From Trichobilharzia regenti (taxonomy: Eukaryota > Platyhelminthes > Trematoda > Strigeidida > Schistosomatidae), in the NCBI GenBank assembly GCA_944472135.2, contig OX235262.1, forward strand, positions 63,364,887 through 63,428,886: a DNA stretch of 64,000 nt, read 5' to 3'. Positions 42,240-53,607 of this stretch are shown here, piece after piece. Both the position numbers and the translations under genes were made by a program. The notes beneath the pieces are model-generated. The model was given only the letters and a program-made list of their open reading frames with translations, was not told the origin of the DNA and made no database searches. The first letter of the stretch is position 1. Every line of letters starts with the position of its first letter.

Positions 42240-44767
42240 GTGTGGGTCGAAATAAAAGTTCTCAGAAGTAAACCTATCCTTATAGGGTGCGTATACCGAC
42301 CGCCATCATCCAACCGCGAATACGATAACGTACTCAGCAACATATTTAGTGTTGCATCCAATCTCCCCTTCAGTTATAATATAATTGGAGGTGACTTCAA
42401 TTTGCCTGATATATCATGGCGTACACTTCGTGGACCCTCGAGGTATGATAATCTTCTTAATTCCATCATTACTGGAGGATGGACGCAACACATAAATGTA
42501 CCCACTAGGTCCAATAACATTCTTGATCTTATATTCACGATCAACGTAGCACCATCTACAATTCATGTGGGACATGAATTCCCAGGTAGCGATCATAAAA
42601 TAGTTGCATGTTCGTTTAACATTTCTCCAGAAACTATACACAGAAACGAAGTTAGTCGGACACCTATAAGACCATACACGCGGGTTGATTGGGACTTGTA
42701 TCAGGACTTGATTAGATACTCTAATTGGGATTCCTACTTTACCAATGACTCCTTAGAGGAAGTCCTTAAAAACTTCTATGACAATATACAGTCGGTTAAT
42801 GATGTCATAGCGCCTGTGAAACTGATTAAATTCAAAATCCCTCAAGGTGATTTTATTCCAATATCATTAAGAAGAAGTTTGCGGAAGCATTCATTAAGTT
42901 ACTATAGACATGACGACTTATCGTCGTTAATCGCTATCAAAACAATCCTCATTAGAATCCATGAGTTAAAAAATCTAAGTCTTAGGAATAAAGAAACGCG
43001 GGCAATTCAGTCGCCACATAACACTGGAGAAATAGCCAAACTCTTCAAAAGTAGGTTAACTAACTCCAAATCAACATATCCAAAAATAATACACCTAGGT
43101 GGCATTACTCACGAAAGTGCTGAGGATATATGTGAGGTGTTTAGCACGCACTTTGCCAAACTGTACACTCTAGAAAATGACCAGGATATAGATTTCCCTC
43201 GTAAAACAGAAAAGTGTCTAAGCGATGTAGTCTTAAACGCCCAAGAAATCGATAAAGCTATCACAACTCTTAAGCTTACTAATACTCCCGGCCCAGATGG
43301 AATGTCTTCCGTCCTCTTAAAAAATGGTGGAAATGACATGAATCTACTTCTTCTCAAGATATTTTCAACTTCGATAAGGAGTGGAACATATCCAAATAGC
43401 TGGAAGAAATCCTACGTTGTACCCATTCACAAAACCGGACCTACAGCGGACATAGATAATTACCGCCCCATCAACATTACTTCCGTAGTTTCACGTGTGA
43501 TGGAAAAGATTGTAAAGAAGCAAATTGTTCAGTATTTGCTCTCGAATGACTTAATATCCCCTTTCCAATACGGTTTCCTAAATAGAAGATCGTGCATTAC
43601 GTGCCAGTTAGATTATTTCGATCACATTACTGAATGTGTAGACAAAGGTCGTTCGGCAGCAACATTATTTCTAGATGTTAGGAAAGCTTTTGATAAAGTC
43701 CCACATAAAAGACTCATACTGAAACTCCTATCTTATGGAATAAGTGGAAGGCTTCTTGAGTGGATAACTTCCTTTCTTACAGGAAGAGAACAGTTAGTTA
43801 AAGTCAACCATCACTTATCAACATCCAAACCGATAACCAGCGGCGTGATACAAGGTAGTGTTCTTGGCCCTACCCTATTCATTGTATTCATAAATGATAT
43901 TGTCTCTATGATCAAGTATGGCAAGCCATACCTCTTTGCAGATGACCTCAAAGTTGTCTATGATTTTGACTATAATGATATGAATATTGTTAGTAAAATC
44001 CAAGAAGACCTAAATAGTCTATGTAATTGGAGTGAAAAGTGGCAGTTAACGTTCAATCCAGCTAAATCTGGGATAACATACTTCGGACGTTGGAAACCTA
44101 GCATGTGTCTATACATGTACGGTGACCTTGTCTCAAACACAAACACAGTCACAGATCTCGGGATAACATACTCAGATCTTACCTTTACTGAACATGCAAA
44201 TAAGGTGGTATCTGATTGTAAACGTCTAACCGGCTTTGTGCTACGCAACTTTTACACTCCAGAAGCCAGATTAGCCATATATAAGATATGCATTCGCCCC
44301 AAACTTGAATACTGTGCCCACTTATACAGTAGCTTTAAATCAGCAGACAGAAAAAAGTTGAAAGTGTCCAAAGATTCCTTACGAAACGCATATTAGGCTA
44401 TGGTCAGCAAATAGAATACCTTGACAGATGTATTCGACTGGACTTAGAGCCCTTATGGTTAAGGAGAGTGAAGTGCAATTTATTTCTCTTATTCAAAGTT
44501 ATAAGAAAGCACTGTAACAGTAACTCGTCCATAACCTGGGCTAATCCTAAATCGTATGGACTACGCAACCACAACTACCTTCTCAAGGTTAACACCCATA
44601 AACTCACCACTAGAGCTAACTTCTTCACCATTAAATATTGCAAACTTTGGAACCAACTACCCTCTGAGATAAGATCCTGTGAAAGGCCTGACAGTTTCAA
44701 AAGGAGCCTAGAAAAACATATAAACATGTCCACCCTAGCCCGCCTCAAAGATCTCAACTGCTGGTAG
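42240..44767 (+). CDS. CR1-like LINE polyprotein: endonuclease (partial), reverse transcriptase, C-terminal domain
   Basis: The ORF 42240-44396 (718 codons) starts inside the AP-like endonuclease: GCVYRPPSS, GGDFNLPDISW, SDHKIV. RT follows with TPGPDGMSSVLLKNGG, NYRPINITSVVSRVMEK, LFLDVRKAFDKVPHKRL (motif A), SGVIQGSVLGPTLFI (motif B) and PYLFADDLKVVYDF (F-A-D-D, motif C). The C-terminal domain has LAIYKICIRPKLEYCAHLYS. A single-base loss near 44360 ends the frame; homologous residues (QIEYLDRC, LEPLWLRRVKCN, KLWNQLPSEIRSC) continue in the next frame to a stop at 44765-44767. The N-terminal endonuclease strand and any ORF1 are missing. The element copies itself by target-primed reverse transcription; this copy is one frameshift from an intact RT. 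Confidence 0.92.
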
Positions 44768-45560
44768 AGTGGAGAGACAATGGCTTTTCAATATTTAACT
44801 ACGGAAAGTACACTAGTCCCAATACCAATATAATAACACTTAGTAATTATGTAGGTTCAATACTTGAAATTCGATTGTCATTAAAATACTTAAAATGATT
44901 AAAATAGCTATGCGGCAAGTGTTCTCTTGCTTTACCATGCTTGTTTCCCTTATAACACTCAGTTATTGAGCCTAATGTATTCTTTGATAATACGAATTAT
45001 GACACTGACTATGCTCTTATTATACATAGATTGATTTACTTTACGACTACCTGTAGTACTAACTACCCTTCTGTAGTATTGTTAAACAAATGCTGAAATT
45101 TTGTTGGTTCTGTTAATATCTTTTTATAATATATGTAGACAGGTTACTTTGCAATGTCAAATGTTACTATATATAAGACTGTCATGATAATTTAGTACAC
45201 TAAGTCCTGCCAACCGACCTTACCTTCAGTTCATACTACCTACATTGATCCCTAACTATATTGTTCTGCTGAATCTTGCTTCACTATTCACAAAACCTAT
45301 TCTTTTTATTCTTTAAGGTTCTAACTTCTTGTAAAGTAATCTGTTCATTAGGACGCATGCATACATATATAATGTTCATAAAGATGTACGCGGAGACCTA
45401 TTGGAAGCACTCATTAAGAAAGCTAGGGAGATGGAATATGAGGTACGAACATGTCTGGTACCAAGCAATATATTTGCGGTAGCCATAATAATCATAGTCT
45501 CAGAGCTTAACATCAAAAAAGGAGGGAGGGTGGCGTTAGCTGATCAGTAGATATGGTGGG
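44768..45560 (+). other. 3' flank or 3' UTR of the LINE
   Basis: AT-rich with no open frame of note apart from a 68-codon one. It may be the LINE's 3' UTR leading into the family X block at 45565-46500, which ends in an ATT microsatellite; that link is inference from position. Confidence 0.4.
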
Positions 45561-45564
45561 GGTC

Positions 45565-46500
45565 ACTAAGGTGAATCGCCCCATTCTGCAGGAACAGCAA
45601 TATACAAATTAAAGGCTCGAGATATTTCTGATTTTTATGAGGGCTTAGATCTTTATCTTGAAAAAGATAATAATGAACGCCTTGACAGATCATGCTTCTA
45701 CCTCTAAATATATACTATTCGCCCAGCCTATTGTTGAGATGCGACCATGTGGGATGTGCACAGATTTATGGGGCATCTTATAAACTAACTTGCTGTCCAT
45801 TGACTGATCTTTAAATACCACTTCACAATGTCTTATCTCATTCATTTTCCAATAACGTCTTTACTTGATCCTCATTATATCCCATTAAACCTAACATTTT
45901 ACAGCTCTTTATGACTTATTATATTCCTACTCTCTGAAGGGTACGGTTGTACATTAAATGCACAAAAAGGTATAAAACAAAAACAACTGGCACAACTGAG
46001 GATAAATGTATTAAAACCAAAAGTGGACATCATGATAGTACGAGATATACGTGTAGCATTATACATTGCAAATGAACGTTGTCAGCCTAGGGAGTTTTCT
46101 TTTTTAATGCATTTATTAATGATACTTGCACTTACCTATTTCATTACAATTTAATGATTCACCTCAGCACTTTTACTTTTCTAAAACAGCTTTCAATCCC
46201 TTGTAAACGTTGTACTTACCTCAATTTTGGTTGGTTATCGTATGCCGACAACCACGGGATGAAAACGAAACGAAGTCGATTTTCCCGCTCAACCTGGAGG
46301 ACAATTGTACAATTCAATAACTATACAGCCTAGTTCAGACAATGTGTATTGATTTATATATCAAATATTTAACTGTTGAAACATTATTAACTTGTAGACA
46401 ATCTACGATTTGATATTATATCATACTTGATCGTGCCTGTAAAAATGGCATGCATTTTCATGTAAATTTATATGTTTATATGAGAATATACATTATTATT
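45565..46500 (+). mobile_element. Family X copy without BEL insertion
   Basis: It matches, in the same orientation, 46956-47172 plus 51102-51840 joined, ending in an ATT microsatellite at about 46490-46502. At 45780 it reads straight across the place where the BEL derivative sits in the other copies, giving the pre-insertion sequence. Confidence 0.75.
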
Positions 46501-46504
46501 ATTC

Positions 46505-46955
46505 TCAATCATTGATTACTCAGCTGATTCTTATCTCCGTGTGCATTTCATTCTCAGCAATAGCCTACCCGGCGTATACGACCCATCTGCTGTCTCTAAC
46601 ATCAATCAATTCATTCACGGATGTAGAAGGCTCGAAACAACTTCAGAAGTAATCACGACGAAAATTTTAACAAAATTATGCATAACAACAAGGTACGAAA
46701 ACAACAAGTAAACACAGTGAATCGAAAAACGCCAACTGATATGACACCACACATATATACAAACAGTACAAATAATCTCTCACATTATGTTTCAATGTAA
46801 TTTCTCTGAAGAATCACACGACTTACATCAGTACGCCTGCAAACCTTCTCAGGTTGACGATTGTAAGTTAAAGAATGTTCGGACACAATCAAGATTAACC
46901 AACAATTACAATAATTGGAACTCACACAATTATTGAACACAAACATATGTATAAT
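46505..46955 (-). mobile_element. BEL 3' noncoding fragment
   Basis: A direct repeat of 47950-48370 (same orientation, few differences). It runs up to the point, near cacaaacatatgta, where family X begins. It is the continuation of the full-length BEL element's 3' region beyond the family X insertion. Confidence 0.7.
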
Positions 46956-47172
46956 CACTAAGGTGAAACACCCCCTTCTGCAGGAACAGAAATGTGCAAT
47001 TCGACGGCTCGAGATTTCCGTGATTTTTATGACGGCTTGAAAAAGATTATAATCAACGCCTAGACAGATCATGTTTCTGCCTTTAAATATATACCATTAT
47101 CTCAGCCTATTGTTGAGATGCAACCACGTGGGCCCTGTACAGATTTATAGGGCATCCTGTAAATATAATTGT
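46956..47172 (+). mobile_element. Family X fragment, distal part
   Basis: It matches 45565-45780. With 51102-51840 it makes one copy of about 957 bp split by the BEL derivative. Confidence 0.7.
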
Positions 47173-47528
47173 TGTCAGCCACGTCTCGTAATCCGTTAAT
47201 GCCCAGCTCTTGCTACGCTCGGGCTTACGCTGTTCCTTGAAGTTTCTCAGAAACGCTTAGTAATAACGGACGAAAAAACCAAAACACCAATTGGTGACTC
47301 GAGGATTCTTTATTGTTACACCAACATATAGCCAACTTTACAACTAAGGTCTATGAACAAATATTACAATAATAAATCACAATGTTACTTCTGACGGTTT
47401 TGTGCTTGCCTTCTGAACAGCGAAATAAGAGACGATGACTGTCGTATTGATGCCTCCGCGAAAATTGGGGAAGTCGGGTTTGAGCAAACAACTATGAATT
47501 GATTGTTCAATCTTCAACTACATTGACA
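47173..47528 (-). repeat. 3' LTR of short BEL derivative, arm 2
   Basis: 356 bp, same termini and length as 40432-40787. Confidence 0.9.
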
Positions 47529-48667
47529 CTCCCCGGCACAAAAGGGATCCATCCCCTTTTACCATCACGACCAATGCACGTTGACTTGGATGCCATGGCG
47601 AGAACCTGGGTCACACGGACAGAGCTGAAATGGAAAACAAACAGAAAAGCCAACACAACACAAGCATACCCACAGCACAATCTCACACATCAGTGACGAC
47701 CTGTGCCTTCCAGTTAAAGGTATACTCTTGACATCTTGCAACACAATCGCCATTTGCTAGAATGACTCTTGCGGAATGCAACGTGACCATAGCAGCACCT
47801 CACGATACTCTACGCACATCCTCTTATCTACTCACTACCAATTACCACTGCAATTGCAAAAAAAAAATTTTGTCTCAGTTCTAGTAACGGTGAAAAAAGC
47901 GAGCCTCAGTCGTTTACACTCTTGCTCCCCGGCGTGTAGCTAACAATTATCCCCGTATGCACTTCATTCTCAGCAATAGCCTACCCCGGCGTATACGACC
48001 CATCTGCTGTCTCTAACATCAATCAATTCATTCACGGATGTAGAAGACTCGAAACAACTTCAGAAGTAATCACGACGAAAATTTTAACAAAATTATGCAA
48101 TAACAACAAGGTACGAAAACAACAAGTAAACACAGTGAATCGAAAAACGCCAACTGATATGAAACACCACACATATATACAAACAGTACAAATAATCTCT
48201 CACATTATGTTTCAATGTAATTTCTCTGAAGAATCACACGACTTACACCAGTACGCCTGCAAACCTTCTCAGGTTGACGATTGTAAGTTAAAGAATGTTC
48301 GGACACAATCAAGATTAACCAACAATTACAATAATTGGAACTCACACAATTATTGAACACAAACATATGTACAATCAATACATCAAATGTTGTGGATTCT
48401 GCCTTGACGAACTACTCTTGAAGAACTGTAGGACTTACAGCAGTACGCCTACATTCCTTCTCAGGTTGATGATCCAAGTGGAAGACGTCCAGACACAAAC
48501 AAAATTACCAACCGATAGATGAAAGATGATATCGATTCAATACATACAACATGAACATATGTACAGAATCACACACCAAGCGCATTGGACTGCTCATTGA
48601 TGTGCTACCCTTTGAAGAATTGTAGGACTTACAACGGTACGCCTACATCCCTTCTCAGGTTGACACC

Positions 48668-49948
48668 CTAGGTTGGAAAATCGTTGCAGAGTTCATTTGC
48701 TGACTTCCTTCTATCAGCTATATCCTCAAATCTGAACGGCAACACGCTCATGTCATTGTATCGTAGAATATAGATGACGAACAAACATACGACGTATCTG
48801 GTCAACCAAGCGTAGAAGCAGAGTAATTTACACCAAAGATAATAGCATTCAAATAGTAACTTGAAACTAGAAATGCCTTTATTCATGCAAGTCAATTTAA
48901 CAATTACTCTCTCGTTTACACTTGGATTATCCTCACTAAACTGAGCAATATCTTTCGTCTTTTCAAATGCACCAATACTATCATAGTCATTGCACAAGAC
49001 ACTTGAGTTCAGGGGTGTCTTTTTCATTGTGGATGACAACACCAAGTACGACTGATTGATACCAGCTGATGAACTTAGCGGTGGATCAGAAGCTGTTCTT
49101 TTTCGGCTTTCAGAAATTTGTCTAACTGCAAGACTACCACCACTGCTGTCTTTCACTACTAGTTCGGGTTTAGCAATATCACCTGATGATAGGTGGGCTA
49201 CACGCTGATCAATTACACTGACGGTCTCACAAGTATCCATACCTTCTGCAACTTCATCTGCGTTCAATTCTACTTCACGTTCAAGTTGTACAGAACCTTT
49301 ATTTAACTTAGCAGTAGTAGGCATTCCCCCCATTTCATCATGATCAACCAAAGACAAATCTGCACTATCATGATCATTATCACAAATATTCAATTTACCA
49401 TCATATATCTGGTCGACTTCATGATTTTCAAACTCTTTAATAACAGCAGTAGATGACTTGGGTTCTTCCTCACAAATCCTTAGATGTTTTATACCTTCAC
49501 TTTGACTAGTAATACCTTGTAAACTTATGGGGTCAGAACTGGACTCTGAAACTGCAACTCTCTTCTGTGGCATTCTATTCAACAATGGTTTACCAGTTGC
49601 AACTACAGACTTCTTGACCACACCGTTACCGTCACGCAATTCGGAGTCAGACCTTGATTTCACATTTAGCTTACCACTAAACATGCTCACTGGTTGACAG
49701 TTCATCTTTGTATGCACCTCTTGGAGACGTGTAAAACACAACCGTGTTTGTCTTGCATCTTGTAACTTATCTGTTGAGGATGTACTACGAAACCTGTTAC
49801 GCTCACTAGGTCTATACGCATTACTAAACACCGTAGAGCCTTCTCGATATCCACCTCTCTGATACCCTTTCATCCTAAATGATTGCGTTTCGCTCTCAGA
49901 CTGCTCTATTCTAGGGGTGAGATGCAATAGACTGGCGAACTTGCTCAT
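48668..49948 (-). CDS. Acidic serine-rich ORF of the BEL derivative, 426 codons
   Basis: The N-terminus FASLLHLTPRIEQSE aligns with FASILHSKVEPKE of the full-length element's gag. RLCFTRLQEVHTKMNC aligns with its zinc knuckle RLCFICLKTGHTNLNC, but the second cysteine and the glycine are lost, and the first knuckle is absent. From about residue 90 to 330 the protein is acidic, rich in Ser, Glu and Asp, with no protease or RT motif and no match elsewhere in the window. The C-terminus (about 345-426) has FKLLFECYYLWCKLLCFYAW LTRY, resembling the RNase H-to-integrase linker of the full element (FKYYSSWYKLLKAVAWLTRY), and then jumps to the extreme pol end, CNDFPT. So it is a deletion derivative with an extra segment of unknown origin. 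The frame is open, unlike arm 1. Confidence 0.75.
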   Translation of the reverse strand: MSKFASLLHLTPRIEQSESETQSFRMKGYQRGGYREGSTVFSNAYRPSERNRFRSTSSTDKLQDARQTRLCFTRLQEVHTKMNCQPVSMFSGKLNVKSRSDSELRDGNGVVKKSVVATGKPLLNRMPQKRVAVSESSSDPISLQGITSQSEGIKHLRICEEEPKSSTAVIKEFENHEVDQIYDGKLNICDNDHDSADLSLVDHDEMGGMPTTAKLNKGSVQLEREVELNADEVAEGMDTCETVSVIDQRVAHLSSGDIAKPELVVKDSSGGSLAVRQISESRKRTASDPPLSSSAGINQSYLVLSSTMKKTPLNSSVLCNDYDSIGAFEKTKDIAQFSEDNPSVNERVIVKLTCMNKGISSFKLLFECYYLWCKLLCFYAWLTRYVVCLFVIYILRYNDMSVLPFRFEDIADRRKSANELCNDFPT

Positions 49949-50190
49949 AGATAGATTGATGCTATTTTTACTAGTTTCGGGATATCATCAAACTTTGGCT
50001 CGATACTCTCATCCTCCATACGGGAGCTTATCTTCACCCACTTCCTTTGCAGTCGAGTAAGTAGGCGTCTTGCTATTACTTCTAGTATAAAACTCGAGTT
50101 GAGGTCACTCATGCAATTCATTGAAATCAATTCATTCTTGTAAATCAGCAAATTATCCAGAAACTCAGTGAGTGCCTTGCAGTCATCTTG

Positions 50191-50634
50191 TTATTGACCA
50201 CCATTACCCTTAACAGCCTCGAGTAATTTCGCTACAATCATCGAAGGTCTTCCAAACCTTTGACGTAGTATGCTCATAGCCTCAGCGTATCCCTCATTAT
50301 GGGGCATGAACTTACAGCACTGTATAGCTCTTGAAGCATCTCCAGTGCAACACCTCATCAAATACATCAATTTCAACTCATCACTTAATAGAAAACTACT
50401 CAGCATGATCTCAAACTCCTTTACAAACTGTAAATAATCAGCCAGGTTTCCATCGAAACACCGTGGTTCAAACTTAGGGTGTTGGATGTTCCTATTATCC
50501 CTAGACGGCGAAACAGTAACATCAACCATGTCATGCTTAACATCAGACACATCGTTACAATTAACAGACAAGTCACCATGACTAACTTTCCTGTTTGCAT
50601 CCAAGACGCTCTGTCCCTTCTTTGACCCAGGCAT
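50191..50634 (-). CDS. Gag (DUF1759-like) ORF of the BEL derivative
   Basis: From MPGSKKGQSV at 50634: PKFEPRCFDGNLADYLQFVK, ELKLMYLMRCCTGDASRAIQ, AMSILRQRFGRPSMIV. It is the BEL/Pao gag domain, 148 residues, close to the copy at 55701-56144. TAA ends it, yet gag homology resumes in frame (ALTEFLDNLLIYKNELISMN) to 49945. The start is chosen because all three copies share MPGSKKGQ; the open frame runs 35 codons further upstream. Confidence 0.8.
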   Translation of the reverse strand: MPGSKKGQSVLDANRKVSHGDLSVNCNDVSDVKHDMVDVTVSPSRDNRNIQHPKFEPRCFDGNLADYLQFVKEFEIMLSSFLLSDELKLMYLMRCCTGDASRAIQCCKFMPHNEGYAEAMSILRQRFGRPSMIVAKLLEAVKGNGGQ

Positions 50635-50782
50635 TGTTGAACTTGACCCAATTCCAAAAAGGTTCCAGATATTGCTTGTTCGAAGAGGACTTGACCGGCA
50701 CCAGGAAAGATGAACGGTGACTATCCAAAGTCGTGCCAACTGTCCAAAACCGTTTAAAAACCGACGTTGTACCGTCAGAAAC

Positions 50783-51101
50783 TGTCAGCCACGTCTCGTA
50801 AACCGTTAATGCCCAGCTCTTGCTACGCTCGGGCTCACGCTGTTCCTTGAAGTTTCTCAGAAACGCTTAGTAATAACGGACGAAAAAACCAAAACACCAA
50901 TTGGTGACTCGAGGATTCTTTATTGTTACACCAACATATAAACAATGTTACAACTAAGATTTCTGACGGTTTTTTACTCTTCTTTCTGAACAGCGATCGA
51001 AGAGACGATGACTGTCGTATTGATGCCTCCGCGAAAATTGGGGAAGTTGGTTTTGAGCAAACAACCATGAATTGATCGTTCAATCTTCAACTACATTGAC
51101 A
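50783..51101 (-). repeat. 5' LTR of short BEL derivative, arm 2
   Basis: About 319 bp. It equals 36858-37175 and lacks the segment of about 40 bp present in the 3' LTR. Confidence 0.9.
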
Positions 51102-51840
51102 CTTGCTGTCCATTGTCGGATCTTTGAATACCACTTCACAATGTCTCATCTCATTTATTTTCTAATAACGTCTTTACTTGATCCTCATTACATTCCATTA
51201 AACCTAACATTTTACATCTTCATATGAATTTGATTAGGCTCATTCCATTCCTATTCTCTGTAGGGTACGGTTGTGCACCAAATGCACAAAAAGGTATAAA
51301 ATAAAAAACCGGCATGAGGATAAATGTATTAAAGCCAAAAGTGGACATCATGATAGTAAGACATATATGGGTAGCATTATACATTGCAAATGAACGTTGT
51401 CAGCCTAGGGATAGTTTATTCTATTTCCTATGTAAATGTATTTATTAATGATACTTGCACTTGTCCATTTCAGTACACTTTAGTGATTCACCTTAGCACT
51501 TTTACTTTTCTAAAACAGCTTTCAATCCCTTGTAAAAGTTATACTTACCTCAATATTGGTTGGTTATCGTATGCCTAAAACCACGGGTTGAAAACGAAAC
51601 GAAGTCGATTTTCCCGCGAAACCTGGAGGACAACTGTACAATTCAATAACTATCCGGCCTGGTGCAGACAATGAGTGTATTTATATGTATGTATCAAATA
51701 TTTATCTGTTTAAACATTAATAACTTCTAGACAATCTACGATTTGAGATTATATCATACTTGATCGTGCCTGTAAAAATGGCATACATTCTCATGTAAAT
51801 TTATATGTTTATATGAAAATATAGATTATTATTATTATTA
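51102..51840 (+). mobile_element. Family X fragment, arm 2
   Basis: The proximal part of the split copy. It ends in ATT repeats at 51827-51840, directly against BEL noncoding sequence (tacatcaaatg). Confidence 0.7.
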
Positions 51841-52129
51841 TACATCAAATGTTTTGGATCCTGCACTGACGAACTGCATTTGAAGAACTGTAGGACTTGC
51901 AGCAGTACGCCTTCATTCCTTCTCAGGTTGATGATACAAGTGGAAGATATCCAGACACAAACGATGCTACCTACAGATAGAGGAGAGATGATTCCACTTC
52001 AGTGTACACAACATAAACATATGTACAAAACAACACACCAAGCACGATCGACTGCTCACCGATGCACTACCCTTTGAAGAGTCGTAGGACTTACAACTGT
52101 ACGCCTACAGCTATTCTCAGGTTGGCGCC

Positions 52130-52645
52130 CTAGGTTGGAAAATCGTCAAGTGGTTGATCCTCTGACTCTCGACTCTCGGCACCTTCCAGTAGACGCAGTT
52201 TCCTAATATCTCGCACCAACATGCCACAACTTGTTCTCACCCCAACCGTCCTCACGAACCCATTACCACTACAGAGTAGCCTTTCTACTACCCCCAAAGG
52301 CCATCTACCCGTGGCACATTTGTCTGCTTCTAAGAATATATGACCAACCTCTAAGTTTCTGCACAACTTTTTCCATTTGTCTCTGGTTTGCAGTGCAAGA
52401 ACATACTCATTTAACCATCTTTTCCAAAATATATCTTTCATGTGCCTGGCTTGTTTCCATCTTTTAATCGTGGGTATTCGTTCCGCACTCAGGTCCTCTT
52501 TGCCATTGTTACCTCTGAACAACAATGATGTATTTGGTGTTTGCACATCGAAATCCTTGACGTCGTCCTTCCCTGGTAATAGGGTCAGGCCATTTAGTAT
52601 TCGTTCATCTTCACACAAAAATGTCTCCAACCTTTCGTCATTCAA
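52130..52645 (-). pseudogene. BEL pol C-terminal domain (DUF5641-like)
   Basis: 171 codons: NDERLETFLCEDERILNG, TPNTSLLFRGNNGKE, then a tryptophan- and arginine-rich region and KCATGRWPLGVVERLLCSG, ending DDFPT. It follows the integrase core in BEL/Pao pol and continues its frame after a break of about 50 bp. The first residues match the usual LT-DERLxTxLCE pattern. Confidence 0.85.
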
Positions 52646-52695
52646 AGTCTGTTCTTAATTACTGAGCTTAAAAGTCGCCTGATAATTCATAAATG

Positions 52696-53607
52696 TCATT
52701 CCCACAGCCCATCTCTATGACTGGCATGTGATTGGTTGAAGTGCCACTCGATATTTCTTTTCAGTAACTCTTCATGAACTCTCGTTTGAGGACCTTCGAG
52801 ATACTCTTTAAGCTCGGCGTGACCGCCAACGAAATTAGTCCCTCTGTCACTGAACATCATCTTCTGTGCACCTCGGCGATTTATATATCTACGTAATTCT
52901 TGAACGAATGAATCTGTAGTTAATGTACGAACCATCTCAATATACACAGCTCTCATTTTCAAACAGGTGAATGAACACCCATATCTTTTACATAGGGTTC
53001 TGCCTCTATCCACCACAAAAGGTCCGAACAAATCCACTCCGACGTACTCCAATGGATAATTCCCTTCAGAAACTTGTTACGCTAGGAGTGGTGCCATCAT
53101 CTGCTGTGCTGGACGAGCATTTCGGAGTTTACATTCCATGCACTTATTAATTATTTTACGGACAGCAGTACCTCCTCTCACTGTCCAAAACTTACATCGA
53201 ATACTTGATAGTACTTGCGAAGTACCCAAATGACCTTCAATAACATGGTGGTGTCTTATGATGAGATCAGCGACTGGATGGTAGCAAGGTAGCAAGGCAG
53301 GATGACGGGTCTGATATGACGATTCTAACATTTGTAGACGTCCACCAACTCTAGCGATCCTATCGGGAATTATCGGAGATAATCGATCTAACCACTCCTT
53401 GAAATCTCCGAAATCGCGACTATCCTCCTTGGCAATCCCACCCCACGCTTCCCACTGAGCAGCCCTCAAAATCGCTAACTCTACATTTCTAATATCTTCG
53501 ACTCTCAAAGGCCCCACATTCATATTTTCGTATCCGCAAGATGCATGACCTTTAAATACGTAAAATATCGTGTCAACCACGCAACCGCTTTCAGTAGTTT
53601 GTACCAA
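52696..53607 (-). pseudogene. BEL integrase (zinc-binding and catalytic core)
   Basis: 53607-53077 ends with the zinc-binding module: HHHVIEGHLGTSQVL and CMECKLRNARPAQQMM (H-H-C-C). 53052-52696 is the core: EYVGVDLFGPF (first D), MMFSDRGTNFVGG (second D) and SHRDGLWE (E), in the BEL order. A frameshift separates the two pieces at about 53065, and a stop follows GLWE. It inserts element DNA in the nucleus when intact. Confidence 0.88.

Larger units (their letters stand above)
47173..51101 (-). mobile_element. Non-autonomous BEL/Pao derivative, arm 2
   Basis: 3929 bp with LTRs at 50783-51101 and 47173-47528. It encodes gag (50634-50191) and an acidic ORF (49948-48668), with a long noncoding 3' region. 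It lacks all catalytic domains. Confidence 0.88.
47173..52498 (-). repeat. Inverted duplication, arm 2
   Basis: Reverse complement of arm 1 (34535-40787). The sequence continues beyond 52498 into an unbroken BEL pol region, so this is the parental arm. Confidence 0.9.

Noticed and set aside
47499..47753. Matching small frames on both strands at 40207-40461 and 47499-47753
   Set aside because: They are the two strands of the BEL 3' noncoding/LTR junction present in both inverted arms, not genes.
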